From Betaproteobacteria bacterium TMED41 (lineage in GTDB: Bacteria > Pseudomonadota > Gammaproteobacteria > Burkholderiales > Burkholderiaceae_A): DNA of 13,925 bases. Position 1 is the first letter of the stretch. Every line of letters starts with the position of its first letter. The translations under genes were made by a program, and so were the position numbers. The stretch covers positions 1-13,925 of the forward strand of contig NHCU01000046.1 in assembly GCA_002167365.1 (NCBI GenBank), in the 5' to 3' direction. The notes under the pieces are model-generated. The model saw only the letters and a list, made by a program, of their open reading frames with translations, was not told where the DNA came from and did not search any database. Positions 1 through 7,375 of this stretch are shown here, piece by piece.

Positions 1-1346
1 CTGGACAAGTGATTCAAAATCTCAATCGGGCAGTGGTTTATCCAAGCTCACATTATGTGACCCCAAGGGATAAGGTTTTGAAGGCCATAGAAACCATAAA
101 AGTGGAGTTAAAAAAAAGAATTGCTGATTTTTTATCCGTTGGAAAATTACTTGAGGCACAGAGAATTGAGCAACGCACAAGGTTTGATTTGGAAATGTTA
201 CAAGAATTAGGATTTTGTAAGGGAATTGAAAATTACAGCCGTCATTTTTCAGGGGCAAAGGCTGGTCAACCACCTCCAACTCTCATGGATTATCTTCCCG
301 ACGATGCAATTGTTTTTGTGGACGAGAGTCATGTAACTGTCAGTCAAATCGGCGGAATGTATAAAGGAGATAGAGCAAGAAAGGAAAATCTTGTCGAATA
401 TGGTTTTCGACTGCCATCTGCTCTTGATAACAGGCCTTTACGATACGACGAGTTTGAACCTAAAATGAGACAAGCTGTTTTTGTCTCAGCAACTCCATCA
501 GCTTACGAATTTGAAAAATCTGGTAAGGCTGTAACTGAGCAAGTTGTTAGGCCTACTGGAGTTCTAGACCCAATTATTGAAGTAAGGCCTGCTAACTCAC
601 AAGTCGATGACCTTCTTTATGAAATTAAAAAAAGAGTCGAAATTAAAAGTCGAGTTTTGGTCACAACACTTACAAAAAAAATGGCTGAAGATTTGAGCGA
701 ATATTTTTCTGAACAGGGAATTAAAGTTAGGTACTTGCACTCTGACATCGATACTGTGGAGAGGGTTGAAATTATTCGTGATTTGAGATTAGGAGTCTTT
801 GATGTACTAATCGGCATTAACTTATTAAGAGAGGGGCTGGATATTCCTGAGGTTTCGTTGGTTGCAATTTTAGATGCTGACAAAGAAGGTTTTTTGAGAT
901 CACAAAGAAGTTTAATCCAAACAATTGGGAGGGCAGCTCGAAACATTGATGGACTAGCAATTTTGTATGCAGATAAAGAAACAAACTCAATGAAATCTGC
1001 CATTGGCGAAACAAACAGAAGAAGAGAAAAACAAGAAAAATTTAATCTTGAAAATGGTATTGTTCCCAAAATGATCTCAAAAAGTGTCAGAGAACTTATA
1101 GATGGAGCAGTTACAAAACAAAAAAATCATCTCAAAAAAGAAACAATAGAGTTGACAGATGAAATCGAAATATCCTCCAAACTTGACCAAAAGTCTGTAT
1201 CACGAGAGCTTGCAAGACTTGAGAAAAAAATGCTCGAGCATGCAAGAAATTTAGAGTTTGAAAAAGCTGCTAATACCAGAGATGAGCTGACTCAATTTAA
1301 AGAAAAAATTTTTGAAACTAGTTCGAAATTAGTATTGAATAAATAA
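1..1346 (+). CDS. uvrB: UvrABC system protein B, C-terminal two thirds (5' end outside window)
   Basis: UvrB is the DNA-damage verification helicase of nucleotide excision repair; it is loaded by UvrA and recruits UvrC. The reading frame is open from the window edge (codons in phase with base 3), so the gene begins upstream; the GTG at 9 is an internal Val codon. Visible motifs: YPSSHYVTPRD near the start, the Walker B/helicase motif II DESH at 321-332, GGMYKGDRAR just after it, VLVTTLTKKMAEDL, then LLREGLDIPE and QTIGRAARN (helicase motifs V and VI, about 816-945). The last 45 residues form the UVR domain (LEKKMLEHARNLEFEKAA), which contacts UvrC. About 447 residues are present of the roughly 670 usual for the family; the missing part holds the P-loop and the beta-hairpin. 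The end is intact. The next gene starts 35 bp downstream on the same strand, so co-transcription is possible. Identification is secure. Confidence 0.97.
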   Translation, partial: GQVIQNLNRAVVYPSSHYVTPRDKVLKAIETIKVELKKRIADFLSVGKLLEAQRIEQRTRFDLEMLQELGFCKGIENYSRHFSGAKAGQPPPTLMDYLPDDAIVFVDESHVTVSQIGGMYKGDRARKENLVEYGFRLPSALDNRPLRYDEFEPKMRQAVFVSATPSAYEFEKSGKAVTEQVVRPTGVLDPIIEVRPANSQVDDLLYEIKKRVEIKSRVLVTTLTKKMAEDLSEYFSEQGIKVRYLHSDIDTVERVEIIRDLRLGVFDVLIGINLLREGLDIPEVSLVAILDADKEGFLRSQRSLIQTIGRAARNIDGLAILYADKETNSMKSAIGETNRRREKQEKFNLENGIVPKMISKSVRELIDGAVTKQKNHLKKETIELTDEIEISSKLDQKSVSRELARLEKKMLEHARNLEFEKAANTRDELTQFKEKIFETSSKLVLNK

Positions 1347-1381
1347 TTTATCAACTGCTATTAATTAAGGAAACATTTAAC

Positions 1382-1924
1382 ATGAAGTACGTATCAAATA
1401 AAAAAAATGAATTTTTCTTTGATTCAAACCAATTAAAAACAAGTGTTTTATTTGTTTGCATGGGGAATATTTGTAGGTCACCCACTGCGGAAGTGGTTTT
1501 TCGCTCTCTGGTAAACAAGATTGATTTGCAAGAGAATATAATTTCAAATTCTGCAGGTACTCATGCCTTTCATGAAGGAGAAAAAGCTGATGAAAGAGCT
1601 CAAAAAATCGCCTTAAAAAGAGGATATGATCTTGCTTCTCATCAAGCCAGAGCAATCAAACTTTCTGATTTTAATGATTATGACCTGATTTTAGCAATGG
1701 ATTGGGATAATCTCAGTTTGCTTCAGAGAATGGCTCCAAGAAGAACTAGCCATAAGCTACATCTTTTAATGCGATATGCTACTAATACAGAGGCCGCAAC
1801 GATTCCTGATCCCTATGATGGTGGGTCCAAAGGTTTTGAGTTGGCTTTAAACTATATTGAGGATGCCAGCGAAGGGCTTGTTGAAACCATTTGCAGAAAA
1901 GCATCAATTAATGCCGCTGCTTAA
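1382..1924 (+). CDS. Low-molecular-weight protein tyrosine phosphatase family protein
   Basis: Cytoplasmic phosphatase of the LMW-PTP fold, acting through a phosphocysteine intermediate. The P-loop CX5R is C26-MGNIC-R32, followed by SPTAE. The general-acid loop is IPDPYDGG with Asp143, the usual DP(Y/W) motif. At 180 aa it is longer than the typical ~155 aa: about 20 polar residues (MKYVSNKKNEFFFDSNQLKT) precede the first strand SVLFVCMGN. The ATG at 1382 has an AAGGA ribosome binding site about 10 bases upstream and no later in-frame ATG lies before the P-loop, so the extension is probably real. It sits between uvrB and iscR, in the same direction. A gap of 129 bp containing the iscR promoter separates it from iscR, so it is probably the end of the preceding unit rather than part of the isc operon. 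Substrate unknown: family members act on tyrosine kinases of exopolysaccharide export or on small phosphate esters, and nothing here decides between these. Confidence 0.93.
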   Translation: MKYVSNKKNEFFFDSNQLKTSVLFVCMGNICRSPTAEVVFRSLVNKIDLQENIISNSAGTHAFHEGEKADERAQKIALKRGYDLASHQARAIKLSDFNDYDLILAMDWDNLSLLQRMAPRRTSHKLHLLMRYATNTEAATIPDPYDGGSKGFELALNYIEDASEGLVETICRKASINAAA

Positions 1925-1987
1925 TTAAGTAAATGTTTTAAAAACAAAAAAACCCCTCAAAAAGTATGTATTTGAAACTCCAGCGAC

Positions 1988-2015
1988 TTGCTTCAGTCAT
2001 AAACCCTAGTATAAT
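1988..2015 (+). promoter_or_regulatory. Putative sigma70 promoter of the isc operon
   Basis: A perfect -10 hexamer TATAAT lies at 2010-2015. A weak -35 (TTGCTT, 1988-1993) stands 16 bp upstream. The predicted start is near 2022, giving a leader of about 30 nt with an AAGGGG ribosome binding site at 2040-2045 before the iscR ATG at 2054. A weak -35 with a strong -10 suits a regulated promoter. The -10 is the firm part; the -35 assignment is tentative. Confidence 0.6.
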
Positions 2016-2025
2016 ACTCAGGTAT
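2001..2025 (+). promoter_or_regulatory. IscR type 1 binding site (iscR autoregulation)
   Basis: Against the published 25-bp IscR type 1 consensus (ATASYYGACT-RWWWY-AGTCRRSTAT) this stretch matches 21 of 25 positions by hand. The left half is AAACCCTAGT, the centre ATAAT and the right half ACTCAGGTAT; the right half differs at one base only. The halves are an imperfect dyad (7 of 10). The site covers the -10 hexamer of the iscR promoter, so [2Fe-2S]-IscR bound here would block RNA polymerase. This gives the known feedback: enough clusters, operon off. The family knowledge is from E. coli; binding here is inferred. Confidence 0.75.
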
Positions 2026-2053
2026 AGCTTTTATTTTATAAGGGGAAAAAGTT

Positions 2054-2521
2054 ATGAGGCTGACTACCAAAGGTAGATTTGCTGTTACAGCCATGATTGA
2101 TTTGGCATTAAGAGAAGAAAAAGGTCCTGTTGCACTTGCCAGGATCAGCGATAGACAGAGTATTTCTTTGTCGTATCTTGAACAGTTATTCGGAAGGTTA
2201 AGAAGACATGAGTTGGTTAATTCTTGTAGAGGTCCGGGTGGAGGTTATCGACTTGGCAGAGAATCATCTGAAATAACCGTTGCTGATATTATTTACGCCG
2301 TTGACGAACCATTAGATGCTACTCAATGTGGGGGGAAACAGAATTGCAAAGACGATCAAGTTTGTATGACTCATGAGTTGTGGGCTGCATTAAGTAGACA
2401 CATGGTTGATTTTTTAGACTCAGTTAGCCTGTATGATCTTGTTATGGAGCAAAGAAGAAAAGTTGCCAAAAATCTTGTGCCTGGTGTTCCAAGCTCATTA
2501 AATGTTGCTTTTAAAGATTGA
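2054..2521 (+). CDS. iscR: Rrf2-family [2Fe-2S] transcriptional regulator IscR
   Basis: IscR senses cluster supply: with a [2Fe-2S] cluster it represses the isc operon, and as apo-protein it acts at other sites. The 155-aa protein starts MRLTTKGRFAVTAMIDLAL, the conserved winged-helix N-terminus, with SISLSYLEQLF and RGPGGGY as recognition helix and wing. The cluster ligands are Cys92, Cys98, Cys104 and His107 (spacing C-x5-C-x5-C-x2-H), at the same positions as in E. coli IscR. The start is ATG 2054, with AAGGGG eight bases upstream. A type 1 site overlaps its promoter. It is the first gene of the isc operon; iscS follows after 12 bp. The Rrf2 relatives NsrR and RirA are made unlikely by the ligand spacing and by the operon. 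Confidence 0.97.
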   Translation: MRLTTKGRFAVTAMIDLALREEKGPVALARISDRQSISLSYLEQLFGRLRRHELVNSCRGPGGGYRLGRESSEITVADIIYAVDEPLDATQCGGKQNCKDDQVCMTHELWAALSRHMVDFLDSVSLYDLVMEQRRKVAKNLVPGVPSSLNVAFKD

Positions 2522-2533
2522 GGATTTATAACA

Positions 2534-3745
2534 ATGAGCGATAAACCAATTTATTTAGATTATTCAGCTACTACTCCCATTGATCCTCGTGTCGTCGAGG
2601 CAATGATGCCTTTTTTGACCGAAAGTTATGGCAACCCTGCATCCAGAAGCCACAGTTTTGGATGGACTGCTGAACAAGCAATCGAAAATTCAAGAAAACA
2701 TGTTGGAGATTTAGTCGGTTGCGATCCGAGAGAACTTGTCTGGACATCCGGTGCCACCGAGTCAATTAATCTTGCTTTGAAGGGAGCTGCTCAATTCTAC
2801 AAAGATAAAGGTAGGCACGTCATTACCGTAAAAACAGAGCATAAAGCAACTTTAGATGCATGTAGAGAATTAGAAAGAGAAGGTTTCGAGGTCACTTATT
2901 TGGATGTGATGGAAAACGGTTTAATTGATATTAACCATTTCATTGAAAGCTTGAGAGATGATACAGTTTTGGTGTCGGTGATGTATGTGAATAATGAAAT
3001 CGGAGTCATACAAGACATTTGTTCTATCGGTGAAATTTGCAGAGAGAAAAAGATAATTTTTCATGTTGATAGTGCTCAGGCCACTGGAAAATTAAACATT
3101 GATCTTTCCAAGTTAAAAGTCGATTTAATGTCTTTCTCTGCTCATAAGACATATGGTCCAAAAGGAGTTGGTGCTTTGTTTGTTCGCCGTAAACCTAGAA
3201 TTAGATTGCAAGCTCAAATTCACGGTGGCGGCCATGAGAGGGGAATGAGGTCAGGTACTCTTCCGACCCATCAGATTGTTGGCATGGGCAAGGCTTTTGA
3301 ATTGGCTATGGAGGAATCTCTTGCTGAAAATCAAAGAATAAAAAAACTCAGAGACCTGCTTTGGGACGGCTTAAGTCAAATTGAGGAAGTTTATCTAAAT
3401 GGTGATATGAACAGTAGAGTACCTCATAATTTAAACGTGAGTTTTAATTTTGTCGAAGGAGAAAGTCTTCTAATGGCAATCAAGGATATTGCTGTTTCCT
3501 CTGGTTCGGCGTGTACGAGTGCAAGTTTAGAGCCCTCTTATGTACTCAGAGCTCTTGGAAGAAATGATGAACTTGCACATTCTTCAATAAGGTTTTCTAT
3601 TGGTCGTTACACATCTGAGGAACATATAAAATTTACAATAAATCTACTAAAAAATCAGGTTGCAAGACTTAGAGAAATGTCCCCCTTGTGGGAGATGTAT
3701 AAAGACGGTATAGATTTAAATACCATTCAATGGGCTGCACACTAG
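2534..3745 (+). CDS. iscS: Cysteine desulfurase IscS
   Basis: PLP enzyme that converts L-cysteine to L-alanine and carries the sulfur as a persulfide to IscU and to tRNA-thiolation acceptors. It has 403 aa, against 404 in E. coli. The N-terminal motif is YLDYSATTPIDPRV. His103 (in TEHK) stacks on the cofactor, Asp179 and Gln182 lie in HVDSAQATGK, and the PLP lysine is Lys205 in SAHKTYGPKG. The catalytic Cys327 is in the mobile loop SSGSACTSASLEPSYVL, characteristic of group I NifS/IscS desulfurases rather than SufS. The C-terminus ends MYKDGIDLNTIQWAAH, the family's IscU-binding tail. The ATG at 2534 follows the iscR stop by 12 bp with GAGG upstream. All catalytic residues are present. Confidence 0.98.
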   Translation: MSDKPIYLDYSATTPIDPRVVEAMMPFLTESYGNPASRSHSFGWTAEQAIENSRKHVGDLVGCDPRELVWTSGATESINLALKGAAQFYKDKGRHVITVKTEHKATLDACRELEREGFEVTYLDVMENGLIDINHFIESLRDDTVLVSVMYVNNEIGVIQDICSIGEICREKKIIFHVDSAQATGKLNIDLSKLKVDLMSFSAHKTYGPKGVGALFVRRKPRIRLQAQIHGGGHERGMRSGTLPTHQIVGMGKAFELAMEESLAENQRIKKLRDLLWDGLSQIEEVYLNGDMNSRVPHNLNVSFNFVEGESLLMAIKDIAVSSGSACTSASLEPSYVLRALGRNDELAHSSIRFSIGRYTSEEHIKFTINLLKNQVARLREMSPLWEMYKDGIDLNTIQWAAH

Positions 3746-3792
3746 TAATTTTTACAATATAATAAGTACACTACTTCGAGGGGATAATTACA

Positions 3793-4179
3793 ATGGCTTA
3801 CAGTGATAAAGTAATTGATCATTATGAAAATCCAAGAAATGTTGGTTCGATGGATAAAAACGATGAAAACGTTGGTACGGGCATGGTAGGGGCACCTGCT
3901 TGTGGTGATGTCATGAAGCTTCAAATAAAAGTTAACAAGAATGGCGTTATTGAGGATGCTCGATTCAAAACATATGGCTGTGGATCTGCTATTGCTTCAT
4001 CTTCTTTAGTCACTGAATGGGTTAAGGGCAAATCATTGGATGAGGCTGTCAAAATCCAAAATACTCAAATTGCTAACGAGTTAGCACTACCACCAGTAAA
4101 AATACATTGCTCGATTTTAGCTGAAGATGCAATTAAGGCTGCCATAGAAGATTACCGCAAAAAATTAGGTTCGCACTAA
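3793..4179 (+). CDS. iscU: Iron-sulfur cluster scaffold protein IscU
   Basis: Scaffold on which the [2Fe-2S] cluster is built from IscS-derived sulfur and iron. The 128-aa protein has the three cluster cysteines Cys37 (GAPACGD), Cys63 (YGCGSAIASSS) and Cys106 (KIHCSILAEDAI), plus Asp39 and His105. Residues 99-103 are LPPVK, the motif bound by the Hsp70 HscA, which matches the hscBA genes downstream. Length and motifs fit the IscU type, not the SufU type with its insertion. The ATG at 3793 has a GAGGGG-type ribosome binding site about 9 bases upstream. It is separated from iscS by 47 bp, the widest gap inside the operon; that gap holds a TATAAT but no convincing -35. Confidence 0.98.
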   Translation: MAYSDKVIDHYENPRNVGSMDKNDENVGTGMVGAPACGDVMKLQIKVNKNGVIEDARFKTYGCGSAIASSSLVTEWVKGKSLDEAVKIQNTQIANELALPPVKIHCSILAEDAIKAAIEDYRKKLGSH

Positions 4180-4191
4180 TTTCTCCCAATA

Positions 4192-4515
4192 ATGAGCGTT
4201 CTTCTTACAAAGCGTGCTGCTAATCATGTTAAAAAAACTCTGGTTCGTCGTGGGAGCGGTTTGGGTATAAAAGTTGGTGTTAAGACGGCTGGTTGCTCGG
4301 GTCTAGCCTATAAACTTGAGTTTGTTGATGAGCATTTAAATGATGATATATCTTTCATGAGTTTTGGTATAAGCGTTTTCGTTGATCCTAAGAGTTTGCC
4401 ATACATTGATGGAACGGAACTTGATTTTGTGAAGGAGGGGCTGAATGAGGGTTTCAAATTCATTAATCCAAACGTTAAAGGGGAGTGTGGTTGCGGTGAG
4501 TCTTTCCAAGTTTGA
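4192..4515 (+). CDS. iscA: A-type iron-sulfur carrier IscA
   Basis: A-type carrier that accepts clusters (or iron) from the IscU machinery and hands them to apo-proteins, notably [4Fe-4S] enzymes. The 107-aa protein carries the three invariant cysteines: Cys35 in TAGCSGLAYKLEF and Cys99/Cys101 in GECGCGESF near the C-terminus. It lies 12 bp after iscU. The stop TGA (4513-4515) is interlocked with the TTG start of hscB. No strong ribosome binding site stands before the ATG at 4192 (a C/T-rich stretch lies there), so translation may depend on ribosomes arriving from iscU. ErpA-type carriers share the motif; the operon position makes IscA the better name. Confidence 0.96.
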   Translation: MSVLLTKRAANHVKKTLVRRGSGLGIKVGVKTAGCSGLAYKLEFVDEHLNDDISFMSFGISVFVDPKSLPYIDGTELDFVKEGLNEGFKFINPNVKGECGCGESFQV

Positions 4516-5084
4516 TTAAGACCCTGGATGAAAGTTCTTTCAACAACTACTTCGCCTTGTTTGGTGAATTAGAGATTTACTCGCTAGATCCTGTCAAACT
4601 TGACACCAAAAGAAAAGAGTTGCTGATTAGATTGCATCCAGATAGATTCTGTGATGGTACTGCAGCTCAAAAAAGATCATCTCTTCAGTGGACTACTAGA
4701 ATCAATCAAGCTTATGATGTTTTAAAAGATCCTGTCAAAAGGGCCGTTTACTTATGTGGCTTGAAGGGAAATACCATTGATATTGAGAAATCTAAAGCAT
4801 TTTCGGTAGAAGTATTAGAGCAGCAAATGGAGTTAAGAGAAAAGTTGTCTGAAGCTGTAGAGCTCTTCGCTGAATGTGGTTTCGATGCCACTAAACTTGA
4901 TGATTTAGAATTTCAAGCTTCGTCAATGCTGTCAAACTCAGTGTTCAATATGACTAAATTATTTTCTGACAACTTTTCAAAAAACAAAGAGATTTTAAAT
5001 AAAATTGAGTCGCAAATTAATATCTCTTTATTTGCTCAAAAATTTATTGTTGACTGTTCTGAAGTTAGAAGAAAGTTTCTCTGA
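4512..5084 (+). CDS. hscB: Fe-S assembly J-domain co-chaperone HscB
   Basis: HscB is the DnaJ-like partner of HscA; it binds IscU and stimulates ATP hydrolysis by HscA. The protein has 190 aa (E. coli: 171) and begins near FNNYFALFGE, equivalent to the family's NYFxLFGL start. The J-domain HPD is His42-Pro43-Asp44 in LLIRLHPDRF, followed by RINQAYDVLKDPVKRA. The C-terminal helical part (about 85-190) is the IscU-binding region. There is no in-frame ATG near the start; the best start is TTG at 4512, which overlaps the iscA stop (TTGA, 4 bases) and indicates translational coupling. Its stop TGA shares one base with the hscA ATG at 5084. Confidence 0.95.
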   Translation: MIKTLDESSFNNYFALFGELEIYSLDPVKLDTKRKELLIRLHPDRFCDGTAAQKRSSLQWTTRINQAYDVLKDPVKRAVYLCGLKGNTIDIEKSKAFSVEVLEQQMELREKLSEAVELFAECGFDATKLDDLEFQASSMLSNSVFNMTKLFSDNFSKNKEILNKIESQINISLFAQKFIVDCSEVRRKFL

Positions 5085-7009
5085 TGTCCTTATTGCAAAT
5101 TTCTGAGCCAGACGAAATTAATTCCAAACCTAAGCTAAAGTGTGTTGTTGGTATTGATTTAGGAACCACCAACTCGTTAATAGGGTCTCTTGTAGATGGT
5201 AAGGTTATTTTTTTCCCAGACGATGATGGAAATCTGTTAATACCCTCTGTAGTAAATTACTCAAGCCAAAATTCTTGTAGGGTTGGTTCAAGTGCCCAAA
5301 CTGGGAAAATGAATCATTCATCAGCTACCATTTCATCAGTAAAACGTTTGATAGGAAAGGGAATAGGTGATGTAAATGTCAAAGATTATCCCTATCATTT
5401 GTCAAAAAATTCCGACAAAGAAAAAAATGAACTTTTAATCCAGACACCTTTTGGTAGTATTTCACCAATTAAGGTTTCAGCTGATATTTTGGTGTGTTTG
5501 AGAAAAAAGGCTGAAAAATATTTTCAACAGTCTATTGATGGTGCAGTAATAACTGTGCCAGCGTATTTTGATGATGGTCAAAGACAAGCCACAAAAGATG
5601 CTGCTCGAATTGCTGGTATAGATGTCTTGAGGTTGATAAATGAGCCTACTGCTGCTGCACTAGCTTATGGTCTAGAGACTAAAAAAAAGGGTATTTTTGT
5701 CATTTTTGATATGGGAGGTGGAACTTTTGATGTCTCAGTTTTGCGATTAAGTGGTGGTCTTTTTGAAGTGTTGGCTACCGGAGGTGATTCTTCCCTCGGC
5801 GGAGATGACTTTGACAAATTAATTGTTAAGTATTGGCTTGAAAAAAATTACGATATTGGATATGAGTCTCTAAAAATTGAAGATTTAAAATCAATTTTGA
5901 TTTTAGCTAGAGAGACTAAAGAGAGATTGAGCAATTTGACGAATGAAGAAGATTTATTATCTGTTAAATGGAAAAATTCAAATAATGAAAATTTTAGTTT
6001 TAATTTAAATGAATCAATTTTTAAAAAAATTTCTGCAAAGCTTCTTAACAAGGCCGTTTCAGCTTGTAAAAAAACACTTTTAGACTCAAAAATAGAAAAT
6101 GTACTCATAGATGATGTGATTTTGGTCGGAGGAACAACAAGACTTAAAGTACTCCGCGAAGCGGTAAGAGATCTTTTTAATCGTCAACCTAGAATTGATA
6201 TAAATCCTGATGAGGTTGTTGCAGTTGGCGCTGCGCTACAAGCTGATTTATTATCTGGTAATAAAAGTCATGAGAGTGACTGGTTACTATTAGATGTATT
6301 ACCCTTAAGTCTAGGAATTGAAACAATGGGGGGACTGGTAGAGAAGGTTATTGATAGAAATTCTTCTATTCCTGCATCTAAAGCACAAGAATTTACAACT
6401 TTTAAAGATGGCCAAACATCAATGTCAATTCATATCCTTCAAGGTGAAAGAGACCTAGTCTCGGAATGTAGGAGTTTGGCAAAGTTTGAAATAGCTGGCA
6501 TACCACCAAAACCAGCTGGAATTGCGAGAGTTGAAGTGAGTTTTCAAGTAGATGCAGATGGCTTATTATCCGTAACTGCAGTCGAACAGACTACTGGGAC
6601 AACGGCCTCGATAGATGTAAAACCATCTTACGGTATCAGTGATGAGGAGGTTACTAAAATGATTCAGGATGGGGTTTCAAATGCTTATCATGATAAAGAT
6701 GCTCGAGCAATAAGGGAAGCTATGCTTGAACTTAAAAGAAATGTTATTGCAGTTGAAGAAGCCTTAGTCAAAGATGGCAACCTACTCTCAACTGAGGAAT
6801 ACGAAAAAATATCATCGACAATGATGCAAGCTAAGGGTTTAATAAAATCATCAAGTGAGGACCGAGAATTGATTGGGAATGTCCACGAGAAACTTAATTC
6901 TTACTCTGATCCACTTGTTGAGAGAAGAATGAACAGAGCAATTGAAAGTGCAATTGTAGGAAAAACTATTGATTCTGTTGAGAAAACAACACCCTCTAAA
7001 AAGAATTGA
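5084..7009 (+). CDS. hscA: Fe-S assembly Hsp70 chaperone HscA
   Basis: Specialised Hsp70 that, with HscB, pulls on the LPPVK motif of IscU to release the assembled cluster in an ATP-driven cycle. It has 641 aa (E. coli: 616). The nucleotide-binding domain runs to about 393 and contains GIDLGTTNS (23-31), VITVPAYFDDGQRQATKDAA, LINEPTAAALAYGL, FDMGGGTFDVSVL (209-220) and LVGGTTRLKVLREAV. The interdomain linker region is LLLDVLPLSLGIETMGG (401-417), with the substrate-binding beta-domain and helical lid behind it. A leader of about 20 residues before the first strand matches HscA rather than DnaK, and the protein lacks a DnaK-type acidic EEVD-like tail. The start ATG overlaps the hscB stop by one base (TGATG). 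The somewhat greater length comes from small insertions around 290-310 and the C-terminal tail. Confidence 0.97.
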   Translation: MSLLQISEPDEINSKPKLKCVVGIDLGTTNSLIGSLVDGKVIFFPDDDGNLLIPSVVNYSSQNSCRVGSSAQTGKMNHSSATISSVKRLIGKGIGDVNVKDYPYHLSKNSDKEKNELLIQTPFGSISPIKVSADILVCLRKKAEKYFQQSIDGAVITVPAYFDDGQRQATKDAARIAGIDVLRLINEPTAAALAYGLETKKKGIFVIFDMGGGTFDVSVLRLSGGLFEVLATGGDSSLGGDDFDKLIVKYWLEKNYDIGYESLKIEDLKSILILARETKERLSNLTNEEDLLSVKWKNSNNENFSFNLNESIFKKISAKLLNKAVSACKKTLLDSKIENVLIDDVILVGGTTRLKVLREAVRDLFNRQPRIDINPDEVVAVGAALQADLLSGNKSHESDWLLLDVLPLSLGIETMGGLVEKVIDRNSSIPASKAQEFTTFKDGQTSMSIHILQGERDLVSECRSLAKFEIAGIPPKPAGIARVEVSFQVDADGLLSVTAVEQTTGTTASIDVKPSYGISDEEVTKMIQDGVSNAYHDKDARAIREAMLELKRNVIAVEEALVKDGNLLSTEEYEKISSTMMQAKGLIKSSSEDRELIGNVHEKLNSYSDPLVERRMNRAIESAIVGKTIDSVEKTTPSKKN

Positions 7010-7019
7010 CATATTAATT

Positions 7020-7352
7020 GTGCCTAAAATTACAGTCCTTATTCACCCCGAACTTTGCCCTGATGAAAAAACTTTCCAAGTGTCTGAAGGTAAAAACCTT
7101 TGTCGAGAATTATTGAAAAACAATATAAACATTGAACATGCTTGCGAAATGTCCAGAGCTTGTACCACTTGCCACGTAATTATAAAAAAAGGGTTTGACA
7201 GCATTGATGTGTCGGAAGAAGATGAAGAAGATTTGTTAGATCGGGCATGGGGTTTACATCCACAATCTAGACTGTCTTGTCAAGTGAAAGTTGGATCTGA
7301 TGATTTAGAAATAGAGCTTCCTTTATACACGATAAACCACGCTAGAGAATAA
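7020..7352 (+). CDS. fdx: ISC-system [2Fe-2S] ferredoxin Fdx
   Basis: Adrenodoxin-type [2Fe-2S] ferredoxin that delivers electrons for cluster formation on IscS/IscU. Cluster ligands are Cys42, Cys48, Cys51 and Cys87, in EHACEMSRACTTCHV and SRLSCQV; the C-terminus LPLYTINHARE is characteristic of isc ferredoxins. The start chosen is GTG at 7020, giving MPKITVLIHPELCPDE and 110 aa, colinear with E. coli Fdx (MPKIVIL..., 111 aa). The frame stays open further upstream to an ATG at 6969 inside hscA, but those residues have no counterpart in the family. Ten bases separate it from the hscA stop and no clear ribosome binding site is seen. Residue 46, a non-ligand Cys in E. coli Fdx, is Arg here. No iscX follows. 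Confidence 0.95.
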   Translation: MPKITVLIHPELCPDEKTFQVSEGKNLCRELLKNNINIEHACEMSRACTTCHVIIKKGFDSIDVSEEDEEDLLDRAWGLHPQSRLSCQVKVGSDDLEIELPLYTINHARE

Positions 7353-7375
7353 ATACTGATTCCGAACTTTAAATT

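Noticed and set aside
617..1069. 150-codon minus-strand open frame inside uvrB
   Set aside because: It lies opposite the most conserved UvrB helicase motifs and encodes a low-complexity Ser/Leu-rich product typical of antisense frames.
1940..1965. Possible terminator after the phosphatase gene (A-rich stretch with CCCCTC)
   Set aside because: No stem pairs with the CCCC block, and the poly-A tract alone is not enough for an intrinsic terminator.
6969..7019. Longer fdx start (ATG at 6969) overlapping hscA by 41 bases
   Set aside because: The extra 17 residues do not match the family, while GTG at 7020 gives the conserved MPKI start and the usual length.
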